A stretch of 64,000 bases of DNA from Saprospiraceae bacterium (GTDB taxonomy: Bacteria > Bacteroidota > Bacteroidia > Chitinophagales > Saprospiraceae). The DNA is taken from contig JADJYH010000081.1 of NCBI GenBank assembly GCA_016719855.1, positions 62,001-126,000 on the forward strand. The letters are read 5' to 3'. The notes beneath the pieces are model-generated. The model had not been told where the DNA came from. It saw only the letters and a list, made by a program, of their open reading frames with translations, and made no database searches. Made by a program: the position numbers and the translations under genes. This document shows, piece after piece, positions 51,191 through 59,345 of the stretch; position 1 is the first letter of the stretch; every line of letters begins with the position of its first letter.

Positions 51191-51343
51191 GGGAGGAACA
51201 CTTTTTCACTTTCAGTGTGTGAAAATAGCGCCAACTCCTGTTTTTGGGCTGGTGATTTTTGTCATCAATTTCGATTGATAGGTAGCCAAGTTAGATTTGA
51301 AAACTGCGTAAACCAAGACTGGACCAGCATCTTATAATCTGCA

Positions 51344-51471
51344 CTAATAGGTTTTGTGCAAATCAAAAATTATGCGCCGCTGCCCCTCCTCGCCGCCTTC
51401 GGCGGCTCGTCGGGGGAGAGGGTCTTTTGGGGCGTTCCGCCCCAAACCCCTATTTGCACAAAACCTATTAG
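51344..51471. mobile_element. MITE-like element with 20-bp perfect terminal inverted repeats
   Basis: CTAATAGGTTTTGTGCAAAT at 51344-51363 is matched exactly by its reverse complement at 51452-51471, enclosing about 88 bases without a coding frame. Inside are two further hairpins: a GC-rich one (CTCGCCGCC-TTC-GGCGGCTCG) and TTTGGGGCG-TTC-CGCCCCAAA. No target duplication is clear at the ends. It fits a miniature inverted-repeat transposable element or a multi-hairpin RNA in the leader between the hemerythrin operon end and the polyferredoxin gene. Confidence 0.6.
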
Positions 51472-51549
51472 CGTGAAGTATATCTCCGATACGGCCTCAT
51501 TTCTGAGCCTCAAATAACTGTTTGGGTTTGGCGAGCTTCCTCCAAATTG

Positions 51550-52020
51550 TCACTGCGCCCAAAATTGGTCATCCCAATCATCCACGAACGGCTGCCCCTG
51601 GTGTAGGGCCTCCATTTCCGTCAGTTGTTCGGGCGTGGACACCTTTTGCACCTCGTTGAACAGCACCCGCTCCTCGTAACGGATATGCGCCGTCAGCTCC
51701 TCCTCAATCAGGCTCAAATGTTTGCCCAAATCATCGGTGGCAGCGAACAGCCGCCGCAGCCTGCGGTGCTCCCGCAATGCCCGCTTGACCATCGGGTGCT
51801 CCTTGCCGCCGAGGACGGGGAAAACATGCCGCTCCTCCACTTCAAAATGAGGCGACAGGTGGTTTTCAAAGAACCAGTCCGAATAGGCTTTTATCCTTTC
51901 CGGTGCCACCCCTTTTGAAAGCCCAGTTCGGATTTTCCAACCAAGCAAAAGCCCGTGGTGGTGTTCCCTGCTCAATGGCTGCAGGGAGGAGTGCCGCTTC
52001 AATGGTTTTGTGTCGCTCAT
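51550..52020 (-). CDS. Hemerythrin-domain protein
   Basis: 156 aa four-helix bundle with carboxylate-bridged di-iron ligands: LSREHHHGLLLGWKI, HLSPHFEVEERHVFPVL, ALREHRRLRRLF and LTAHIRYEERVLFNEV. It probably senses or binds O2/NO in the cytoplasm. The start codon lies 2 bases after the RIC stop, so it is the last gene of an rrf2-RIC-hemerythrin operon. Confidence 0.88.
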   Translation of the reverse strand: MSDTKPLKRHSSLQPLSREHHHGLLLGWKIRTGLSKGVAPERIKAYSDWFFENHLSPHFEVEERHVFPVLGGKEHPMVKRALREHRRLRRLFAATDDLGKHLSLIEEELTAHIRYEERVLFNEVQKVSTPEQLTEMEALHQGQPFVDDWDDQFWAQ

Positions 52021-52022
52021 GG

Positions 52023-52736
52023 TCAGTTTGAGCGTTGTTTCTCCAGTTCGATGGCACGGGGAAACATGATGTTGTTCTCCAAATGGATGTGCAGGTGGAG
52101 GTCTTCCTCAAATTCCCGCAGCATGGAAAATGCCACCCGGTAGGTCGTGCAACCGTCTGCCGGGGCGGTGTAGTGGTTGCTGAGTTCCGAGATTTTGGCG
52201 AGGCGGTCGCCTTCCACCGAGTGCTCCTCCATCATCATGCGGATGGGGTTTTCGACGGTGCCGAACGGCGGCAGGCCGGGGTGCTTTTCGGTGGCCAATT
52301 TTCGCACGAACGGAAACAATATCTTTTCCTCTTTCTGCATGTGGAAGGTCAGTTCGGTGGCGACATGGGCAAATTCGTCCCGGATTTCGAACAGTTCGGG
52401 GTGGCGCTCACCGTGTACCTTGCAGAGTTTGTTCAGGTACTGCGTCAGTTCCGGCAATTTGGCTGTGACGTAGCGGTGGTGCTTTTTCTCCACATAATCG
52501 GCCAGCAGGTCGAGGGGCCAGGTACGGTAGTCGGCAGCGGGTGCCTCGTTGGAGGTGGTGGCGTCCAGAAGTTCCCGCAGGAGTGCCTGCGCTTCGAGGT
52601 CCTTGTTTTCGCAAACTTCGCTGATGGTGCGCCCGCCCTTGCAGCAAAAGTCAATGCCGTGCGATTGGAAAACGGAGGCGGTGCGGTAGTCTTGGGCGAC
52701 GATTTCGCCGATGGTCTGATTTTGATTGATGTTCAT
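52023..52736 (-). CDS. ric: Iron-sulfur cluster repair protein RIC (ScdA/YtfE/NorA family)
   Basis: 237 aa. The N-terminal ScdA domain has HGIDFCCKGGRT (C31-C32). The rest is a hemerythrin-like di-iron domain with KKHHRYVTAKLPEL, VHGERHPELFEI, LTFHMQKEEKILFPFV, MMEEHSVEGDRLAKI and LHIHLENNIMFPRAIELE. It restores Fe-S clusters damaged by nitric oxide or peroxide. Downstream of an Rrf2 regulator with Fe-S-type cysteines, which probably controls it. Confidence 0.92.
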   Translation of the reverse strand: MNINQNQTIGEIVAQDYRTASVFQSHGIDFCCKGGRTISEVCENKDLEAQALLRELLDATTSNEAPAADYRTWPLDLLADYVEKKHHRYVTAKLPELTQYLNKLCKVHGERHPELFEIRDEFAHVATELTFHMQKEEKILFPFVRKLATEKHPGLPPFGTVENPIRMMMEEHSVEGDRLAKISELSNHYTAPADGCTTYRVAFSMLREFEEDLHLHIHLENNIMFPRAIELEKQRSN

Positions 52737-52789
52737 TTTTTTGTGATTGAGAAACAGGACAAAAAAGTCCCATTTTGAGTTAAAAAATT

Positions 52790-53224
52790 TTACCTTTTCA
52801 AGAAAGTGCTGCCGTCCTTCAGCCCGAGTGCGAGTTCAAGCACGGTCGTCTCTTCCAGCATGGCTTTCAGTTCGTTCCGCACAGCGGCAAAGCGCTCGTG
52901 CATGGGGCAGGGTTTCAGCGCGTTGCAGGCGCGGAGGCCCAGCCCGCAACCTGTGAAAATATGGTCACCGTCAATGGTTGTGACAATTTCGCTGAGCCGG
53001 GTTCCTTCCATTTCCTTGCGCCCAATTTCAAAGCCACCGTGAACGCCCTGCATCGAGCGGACGATGCCGCCCCTGGTCAATTGTTGCAAAATCTTCCCCG
53101 TGAAAGCAACGGGTGAACCAGTGTCTTCGGCGATGTCCTTCACGCTCACCCGACTGCCATTTAGCGAGTGGGTGGCGATGAGCAGGGTCGCTTTGATGGC
53201 GTATTCGCAGGCTTTTGAAAACAT
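52790..53224 (-). CDS. Rrf2 family regulator (NO/Fe-S responsive type)
   Basis: 144 aa from ATG 53224 (MFSKACEYAIKATLLI), the usual Rrf2 start; longer in-frame versions would begin upstream of the -7 element. Winged helix with SPVAFTGKILQQLTRGGIV as recognition region and VHGGFEI wing. Three cysteines C93, C100 and C106 (TGCGLGLRACNALKPCPM) can hold a 4Fe-4S or 2Fe-2S cluster, as in NsrR and IscR. First gene of the operon with RIC and hemerythrin. The inverted repeat at 53296-53325 over its promoter is its likely operator, giving autoregulation. Confidence 0.9.
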   Translation of the reverse strand: MFSKACEYAIKATLLIATHSLNGSRVSVKDIAEDTGSPVAFTGKILQQLTRGGIVRSMQGVHGGFEIGRKEMEGTRLSEIVTTIDGDHIFTGCGLGLRACNALKPCPMHERFAAVRNELKAMLEETTVLELALGLKDGSTFLKR

Positions 53225-53278
53225 GTTTTTGAAATTTGAAAATGGAAAAACTGGAAATTCAAATTCCCTTTCGGAGTG

Positions 53279-53325
53279 CAATGTTACAACAATTTTTTAA
53301 ACCGGACAATTATGTCCGGTTTAAA
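53279..53325 (-). promoter_or_regulatory. Rrf2 operon promoter with overlapping 13-bp inverted-repeat operator
   Basis: TTTAAACCGGACA-ATTA-TGTCCGGTTTAAA (53296-53325) is a perfect 13-bp inverted repeat with a 4-base spacer. On the - strand a TTG at 53309-53307, within the repeat, is followed after 20 bases by TAACATTG (53286-53279), a near-consensus -7 element. A repressor on the repeat would block the -33 region. On the + strand TAATTTTG at 53330-53337 could serve the folate gene, so the site may control both directions. Confidence 0.7.
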
Positions 53326-53376
53326 ACTATAATTTTGTGCGGTAATTTTACATTTAACAGACAAAGCACCAGGCTC

Positions 53377-53913
53377 ATGCAAGAAAAGAAACACATTCGG
53401 GAAAAAATGCTCGCCCTGCGGGCAGCCCTCCCATCGCCGGAGAAGCGGTGGCTCGACCATTCCATCTGCGAAAAACTACGGCAACTCGTGGAAGAAACTG
53501 GTGTACGTATTATCCACACCTACCTGCCCATGGGCGATGAAGTTGACATCTTCCCCTTCATCGGAGCGATGCTGGAAAAGGGGCTGACGGTCGTCGCCCC
53601 AAAATCGCTCAAGGGGCGCAGGATGGAGAACCTCGTACTGCATTCTTTATCGGAACTGGAGGCGGGGATTTTCGGCACCAGCCACCCGGCCAGCGGACTG
53701 GTCTACGAGGGTGGCTATGACCTGTTCATCGTGCCGGGCCTCGCCTTAGACCGCCACGGCAACCGCATCGGCTACGGGGCGGGGTACTACGACGCATTTT
53801 TGGGCAGCCAACCAGGTGGCCATAAATTGGGCATCTGCTACCCCTTCCAGCTTTTGGACGAACTACCATCCGAGCCACACGACGTGCGGTTGGATGGGGT
53901 ACTATGTGGCTGA
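53377..53913 (+). CDS. 5-Formyltetrahydrofolate cyclo-ligase
   Basis: 178 aa. Converts 5-formyl-THF and ATP to 5,10-methenyl-THF. N-terminal KKHIREKMLALRAALPSPEK, then THTYLPMGDEVDI-like core, and the ATP/folate-binding DLFIVPGLALDRHGNRIGYG followed by AGYYDAFL. ATG 53377 is supported by homology start (MQEKKHIR); frames starting earlier overlap the operator. Its 3' end overlaps the convergent queD-like gene by 12 bases. Confidence 0.92.
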   Translation: MQEKKHIREKMLALRAALPSPEKRWLDHSICEKLRQLVEETGVRIIHTYLPMGDEVDIFPFIGAMLEKGLTVVAPKSLKGRRMENLVLHSLSELEAGIFGTSHPASGLVYEGGYDLFIVPGLALDRHGNRIGYGAGYYDAFLGSQPGGHKLGICYPFQLLDELPSEPHDVRLDGVLCG

Positions 53914-54387
53914 GTCAACACTTGGTTGAAGTGGTTCGTCGTCACTGCACCATTCAGCGGAGGAAGTTTCCGTTTCAAAAAGCTTTACCTGGAACAACTC
54001 AATCTGCGGAGGCAAGTTGCCTTGAATTTTCTCCACGATATCCAACAGCAGGTTCTCGCAAGTAGGCTGAAATGGCAGCGGCACGACCTTCTGGTAGTGT
54101 TTCGATAGCTCCGCAACGACCTGTGGGGAAACTGTTGCGTTCAGCACCAAGGCATGGTCGTAGGTGTCCAGCACCTTCTCTTTGACGAGCTTTTTTAAGC
54201 GGGAGAAGTCCATGACCATGCCGTCTTTGGGATTGCCCGATTCCTCTAGGGGCATACCTCGCAGCGTGACGTGCAGTTTGTAGGAATGCCCGTGGATATT
54301 GCGGCAGTCGCCATCATAGCCTGCGAGGGCATGTGCCATTTCAAAGGTAATAGACTTCGTGACCCGTAATATTCGGTGCGGTTTCAT
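53902..54387 (-). CDS. queD: 6-Pyruvoyl-tetrahydropterin synthase/QueD family
   Basis: 161 aa. Zn-binding His at H19, H32 and H34 (FEMAHALAGYDGDCRNIHGHSY) with the catalytic Cys at C28, FSRLKKLVKEKVLDTYDHAL, and the pterin-anchoring Glu near the C-terminus (PTCENLLLDIVE, LFETETSSAEW). The family makes 6-carboxy-tetrahydropterin for queuosine, or tetrahydrobiopterin; the Cys-x3-His-x-His arrangement fits QueD. Convergent with the folate ligase gene. Confidence 0.9.
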   Translation of the reverse strand: MKPHRILRVTKSITFEMAHALAGYDGDCRNIHGHSYKLHVTLRGMPLEESGNPKDGMVMDFSRLKKLVKEKVLDTYDHALVLNATVSPQVVAELSKHYQKVVPLPFQPTCENLLLDIVEKIQGNLPPQIELFQVKLFETETSSAEWCSDDEPLQPSVDSAT

Positions 54388-54500
54388 CTGTTTTTTCTTT
54401 TATAAAAACGCGGCAATTGCCTATTTGACCTCCGCAACCAATGGCATCGGAATATTCAAAAGCACCCCTTCCATCACCCTCAAATCCTCTTTCATGTCTT

Positions 54501-56237
54501 TCAAAAAGACCTGGCTCCCTGTTTTATGCCAGCGGCCAAATTCTTGTAATATGCAATGCCTGACATTAAATTGGTTTGAAACGTCCGTAAATAACGGGTT
54601 TGCTGCGCCGTGGCGTTATCCATATATTTACCTGACTCGTTTTTAAGGTAATCCAGGTAAAGAACAAGCTCGTTCACGAACATATTTGGGCGGCGCTCGG
54701 CATTCAGGACATTAATTCGCCCATATATATGGTCAACCATTTGCTTCAGGGAAAATATACCGGAGAAATAAGCGAGATTTGGTCCGGGACATATAGCCAC
54801 GGCAGTGAGTTTGTGCGAAGGCGGAAGTCCTGCTTTTAGGAGCGCCGCAGCGCCAAGCCCTTCGCAGAGGCAGTCTTTCGCCACGATGTTGTCGTACTCC
54901 TTTTCATATAAATCGGCAGGGAGGTTTTTTTCTTTTAATTGCTTTATTTTCAGTTCCTGGTATTGCCGGGAGGCGGTGCAAATGGGCACTTCCGTGAACT
55001 CGGTATTGGACGAAAGGAATTTTTTATAGCACGGGCTGCCGGGCCTTCCTTTTGCGATGCGAGCTTTCCGCTGCACTTCCGAGGTGCTTTTCCTGAAATT
55101 ATTGAACGGGATGCCGAGGGGGGAAACATTGCTCAAATAATAATCTTCTTTTTTGGCGGTGGCCAACTGCTGCAAGGTTTCCTCATCCACTTCGGTGGCT
55201 TCGGGAACCAATAAAAACGGGCTTCCCCAGCCGGTGCTGTCCGTTTGGTAGTAGTCCAACAGGAAATTATTTTCATTGGCCGTGCCGATTCCACCCTGCA
55301 CGGTGACCCGAATTTCGGGCGGTGAGGTGACGGACTTAATTCCCTTTGCTGTCAGCGCATGGTTGCATATTTCCATTAATTCCGTGACGAGCGCCGACCT
55401 GTTGTTTTTAAATTCTTCGAGAATGGGGCCGAGCAGCAAGCCATCGGTGGCGAAAGCGTGGCCGCCGCAATTCAGCCCCGATTCAATCCTGAATTCCGAT
55501 ACCCACAACCCTTTTTTGGCCAGTAGTTTCCCCTGCGTGATGGCAGAGCGGTAGTCGCTGACCTTGAGGATTATTTTCTTTTTAAGTACGCCATTTATAT
55601 CCGGTAAAAAGTCGGGGAAGGTTTCGATATAAGCATATAAACGGGGATTAAAACCTGCGGAAAATATGACCGAGGCATTTAAGTCACTACTGGCAAAACC
55701 CCTGAGCGCCGCATGTCCATCGGAATATTCGGTCGCCAGCGGCTCTCCGTTTTTTGCATAATTTACCTTGTCCAATTTCGACATGATATTGACATCAATG
55801 GAGCCTGCTGCAATCAAGGTGCGCAATTGTTTTTGCAGTGATTTCTTGGCGCTTCCGTCCTCCATTTCCATCATCGCCGTGAATATCTTTTTTGCGGGGG
55901 AGTCTTCCGGCAACAGCTCAAAATATTTCACGATTTCAGAACCCGGCTCATAGGGCAGCTGCCGCAACTGCTCGGTTTGCCGCTGCACGATGCGGTGGAC
56001 AAGGTTCAGGTAGGCAGTAATGCGCCTCGCCCGAAAATCTTCTTCTCCCGTTTTTATGGGTTCATATTCCTCGCCTGTTTTCTGACAATGGAATTTCCGC
56101 ATTTGCTCAATCAATTCATCCTCTACAATGGAAATGACGGAAGAAATGCCGAACCGGGCGACCTTAATCGGCGTGTCAATGGTGAAGCCAATTCCCATGA
56201 CTGGGATATGGAATTTGTGCAATAATGCCTTGCGCAT
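54501..56237 (-). CDS. Conserved hypothetical protein beside cysH, possible TIM-barrel flavoprotein
   Basis: 578 aa, soluble. It starts MRKALLHKFHIPVMGIGFTI then DTPIKVARFGISSVISI, like the opening of nitronate-monooxygenase/PfaD-type FMN barrels. The middle has SGLNCGGHAFATDGLLLGPI and VTVQGGIGTANENNFLLDYY, where such barrels bind the FMN phosphate. A Cys-bearing section follows (GSPCYKKFLSS, EVPICTASRQY, AKDCLCEGLGAAALLKAG) and ends in a helical tail. It lies 55 bases downstream of cysH on the same strand, so a sulfur-assimilation role is possible. No specific function is known to me. Confidence 0.6.
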   Translation of the reverse strand: MRKALLHKFHIPVMGIGFTIDTPIKVARFGISSVISIVEDELIEQMRKFHCQKTGEEYEPIKTGEEDFRARRITAYLNLVHRIVQRQTEQLRQLPYEPGSEIVKYFELLPEDSPAKKIFTAMMEMEDGSAKKSLQKQLRTLIAAGSIDVNIMSKLDKVNYAKNGEPLATEYSDGHAALRGFASSDLNASVIFSAGFNPRLYAYIETFPDFLPDINGVLKKKIILKVSDYRSAITQGKLLAKKGLWVSEFRIESGLNCGGHAFATDGLLLGPILEEFKNNRSALVTELMEICNHALTAKGIKSVTSPPEIRVTVQGGIGTANENNFLLDYYQTDSTGWGSPFLLVPEATEVDEETLQQLATAKKEDYYLSNVSPLGIPFNNFRKSTSEVQRKARIAKGRPGSPCYKKFLSSNTEFTEVPICTASRQYQELKIKQLKEKNLPADLYEKEYDNIVAKDCLCEGLGAAALLKAGLPPSHKLTAVAICPGPNLAYFSGIFSLKQMVDHIYGRINVLNAERRPNMFVNELVLYLDYLKNESGKYMDNATAQQTRYLRTFQTNLMSGIAYYKNLAAGIKQGARSF

Positions 56238-56291
56238 AAGTTTGTTTTTAATGGTAAAAAGAAAAGAGGCGACAGCGTGCCGCCCCTGCGT

Positions 56292-57008
56292 TTATGAAAA
56301 CTCGGTATTGTGAAGATTTGTGTGCAACCCACACTCGGTTTTTGCTTTGTCTTTCCAGCGGCCATCCCGGCCAGGGGCGCAGGCGGTGCAGGGCCAACAT
56401 CCTACCGACCCGTAGCCCCGCACCTCCAATGGGTGGGAGGGTAAATTTTGGGACTGTCGGAACTGTCTGATTTGTGCTTCCGTCCTGTCAACCAAGGGGT
56501 TGAACCGGTTGATTTTTTCACCAAATAATGGTGGCTCGAAAATCTGCAGTTTTTGGCGGTGGTCGGTTTGAAAACCGGTCAAACCGGACATCCAGACTTT
56601 GTGCCGTTCCTTCAGCGGTTCAAGTGGCAGCACTTTGTTCAGGTAGCAGCAGGTGTCGGGGTACTTCTCCCAAAACCGGCGCTGATGGGTCAACTCGTAC
56701 ATTTGCGCCGAAGGCGACACCTCCGCCAGGTTAAGGTTCAGCAACCGCACAAGCTCGTCCCTGTATTTTAAGGTTTCCGGGAAATGAAAGCCGGTGTTGA
56801 TGAAATGCACCTTTTGCTCCGGTTGCACCTCGCTGACCAATCGCAGCAGCACGGCGGAATTGTTGCCGAACGAAGTGGTCACCAACACTTCCTCCTTGTC
56901 AAAATAGTCGTACAGCGCCCTGATTCGGTCAGTCAAATCAAGGCTAGCAAACTGGTCGTTGAGCAGTTCCTGAGAAGGCATTTCAATGGATTGGGTTGTA
57001 TTTGTCAT
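56292..57008 (-). CDS. cysH: Phosphoadenylyl/adenylyl-sulfate reductase
   Basis: 238 aa from ATG 57008. Reduces APS or PAPS to sulfite in assimilation. Nucleotide-binding VTTSFGNNSAVLL, then CC (C120-C121) and C204-W-P-C207, the four ligands of the 4Fe-4S cluster seen in APS-type reductases, and the catalytic KTECGLH (C226). The cluster motif favours APS as substrate. It is followed by the unknown 578-aa gene. An in-frame extension to 57161 is longer than the family needs. Confidence 0.93.
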   Translation of the reverse strand: MTNTTQSIEMPSQELLNDQFASLDLTDRIRALYDYFDKEEVLVTTSFGNNSAVLLRLVSEVQPEQKVHFINTGFHFPETLKYRDELVRLLNLNLAEVSPSAQMYELTHQRRFWEKYPDTCCYLNKVLPLEPLKERHKVWMSGLTGFQTDHRQKLQIFEPPLFGEKINRFNPLVDRTEAQIRQFRQSQNLPSHPLEVRGYGSVGCWPCTACAPGRDGRWKDKAKTECGLHTNLHNTEFS

Positions 57009-57211
57009 AGTTTGTGATCGGTTGTATTGGTCAGCTTTTAGGTTTGGATGTTTCTTAAAAATGCCGGACGAGCTATCACCATAGCCCGCCCGGCTTGCCA
57101 TCAAATCCTGGCAAAAACCTATGAATCCTTGAGTTAACTCATTCATTTCTTCCACGGCCAATCCTTAGTGCAGCGGTGACAACTTTTGGAAAGGTGTCAC
57201 CGCTTATTCGG

Positions 57212-59117
57212 TTATTGTCTCACCAGTTGTTTGTACCCAACCATTTCGCCACTCTCAACGGTAACTACGTAAAGCCCGGAGGTACATTCAGCCGGTAAAG
57301 TCAGCGTCAGCGTGTTGTTCCCATCCGACAACAAGGCATTGCGTTGCAATAAGACCTTGCCCTGCATATCAATGACCCGGATGATGGCATCTTGGCGTTG
57401 GGTAGCGGGTATGCGCAGGAAAATCATCTCCCTTGCCGGGTTTGGGTAGAGTGCAAAGTCAATCCCCTCGTTGCTGACTGCTATTTTGGTAGCGCTAACG
57501 AAGGACTGTGCCTTGAATATTTCATCCTGGACGATGGTGACCGGGGTGTTCCGGCGGATAACATCGGCAAGCTTGGTCGCCTTGATCCACTGTTTTTCAT
57601 CCAGCGAAATGAAAGGGTCGTTTTCATAATAATAGCGGTCGCCATCCCGCAGGGGAAGGAACTGGGGCTGGATGATGGTCTTGGGCGTTTCGCCATAGAG
57701 TGCGTTCGGCATGTGGGTTTCAGACAACATGCCCACCCAGGGGTCAATTATGTTGATGTCACCATAAATTCGTTTGGTTCATGAGCGGGTCAGAGGACAT
57801 CTGGGAAAAACCCGGCACTGGTTCCAGCCCAAATTCAGCCCTGACGGTGTTGTAGTCCGGCAATCCCCGCTCCCGTCCACGTTCGATGTTGATGGCAGTA
57901 AGGTCCATCCCGCCAGCGCCCGGGGCGCCGAAGAGGAAGTTGCGCAGGTCATCCACCACCTTGCAGTCGAAATCCTGCTGCACGACGGTGGCCATGCCAA
58001 TCAAATAAGGCTCGATGCCGCCAACCGCCGTCGTGGCGCCTGGGTTGAAAAATGCGTCCCTCAGCAGGATGTCGCCTTGGGGCATGTAGTTGCCATCGTT
58101 GTCCATGCGCACCAGGATGCTGTTGATGGTGGTGTGGCCGTAACGATAGGCTGCCGCCGAGAAGACGTTCATGATGCCAGCATTGGTGGCGAGGCTATAA
58201 GTGCCATAAGGCGGTAGGTGAATGCCCATCATGGGCAGCCATTCTTCATAAACGATGGCCTGCAACTGGCCACCCACCAATTTACGGGCGTGTTGGTAAA
58301 TCTGCTCCTCCGTCCACGTTGGATGCTCGGTTTTGACCACGTCGCACAGGCGGTTGTGCTCCCGCACGAACAGCGTGTGCATGCTCGTCAGGAACGGGTT
58401 TTCGTTCGCCCGAACGTCACCTGCCACGAACCATTTTTGGACAAAAGGCAATGGCATGGCCATTTCCGGTGCGGTAGCGTCAATAGGCGCATCGTACTCA
58501 CCGGTCGTGGTGTTCCAAGGCATCAGGTTGCCAGCAGAAACTTTAAGTTTCCCGTCGGAAAAAGTGCGCAGCCAAGTCGCCCGTTGCTCGTCCGAACCAT
58601 ACACTGCCGAAGCATCTATGTATGCTGAAATTGAATTGACAAACTGCCGGGGGTTGTCGGTGCCGGTGCCAGTGAGGGGGTCGTAACCAGACCTTTTTAT
58701 AGGAATGGAAGCCGTACCTGTACCCGCCGGGTCGAAAAAAACATCGCCAGCAGGGATGGGGATGGACAAACCTTCGGCGGGGTGGTCTTTCACCAAGGTA
58801 ACATCGTGGTCAATGAACTGTCCCCAAACCCAGCAATAGGCGCTCAGTCCCCGAGGGTCATTGGCGAGCGTGTTTTGCATAAAAAGCGAGTTGCTGATAA
58901 AACGGGGGTTCGGAAGGTTCGGGCCTGCCGGTTCAGAGATTCCATCCGCAAACCCGACTGCGCCTGGGTGGAGCTGGTTGACACCCACGGAACCCCATTC
59001 CTTGTTGATGAGGTTGTTGTTGTAGCCGTCAAAGGTGCGGTTGCTTTGAGCGAAACCCTGCGTTGCAATAAACATGGCAACGGTCATGGCTAAAATGATT
59101 TTTGTAAAGTTTTTCAT
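57212..59117 (-). CDS. Secreted animal-type heme peroxidase with T9SS sorting domain, frameshifted
   Basis: About 635 aa. Signal peptide (LAMTVAMFIATQGFAQ). The peroxidase domain has GQFIDHDVTL (distal His), FVREHNRLCDVVKTEHPTW, AAYRYGHTTINS (proximal His) and INIERGRERGLPDYNTVRAE, as in peroxinectin-like enzymes. After QMSSDPLMNQ near 57775 the frame shifts: RIYGDINIIDPWVGMLSETH continues in another frame and leads to a type A sorting signal (FALYPNPAREMIFLRI...YKQLVRQ). The 1906-base span is one over a multiple of three. Exported across both membranes; may oxidise halides or phenols outside the cell. Confidence 0.88.
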
Positions 59118-59154
59118 GAGAAAATATTTTTGATGTTTTAAGGAACGGGTAAAT

Positions 59155-59285
59155 GATAACTTGTCAATTCTGGCTGACTCTTTTGCCCTTGAGCAGTCTT
59201 TGAAAATGCTTACGTAGCACCACTATGCTCGCATTTTCAAAAACTCCTCAAGACCAAAATAGCCTACCAGAATTGACAACTTATC
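59155..59285. repeat. 131-base interrupted palindrome between nor and peroxidase genes
   Basis: GATAACTTGTCAATTCTGG at 59155-59173 pairs with CCAGAATTGACAACTTATC at 59267-59285 (18 of 19). Pairing continues inward through GGCT/AGCC, CTTGAG/CTCAAG and TTTGAAAATGC/GCATTTTCAAA to a loop at 59211-59230. It lies in the leader of the peroxidase gene. Could be a MITE relic or an extended RNA hairpin; it is not the same sequence as the 51.3-kb element. Confidence 0.75.
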
Positions 59286-59345
59286 TTCCCAGTTCTAAAA
59301 GCAGGCGGCCTTGTGCCACCTGCCCTGATTTTACTGATGATTTTG

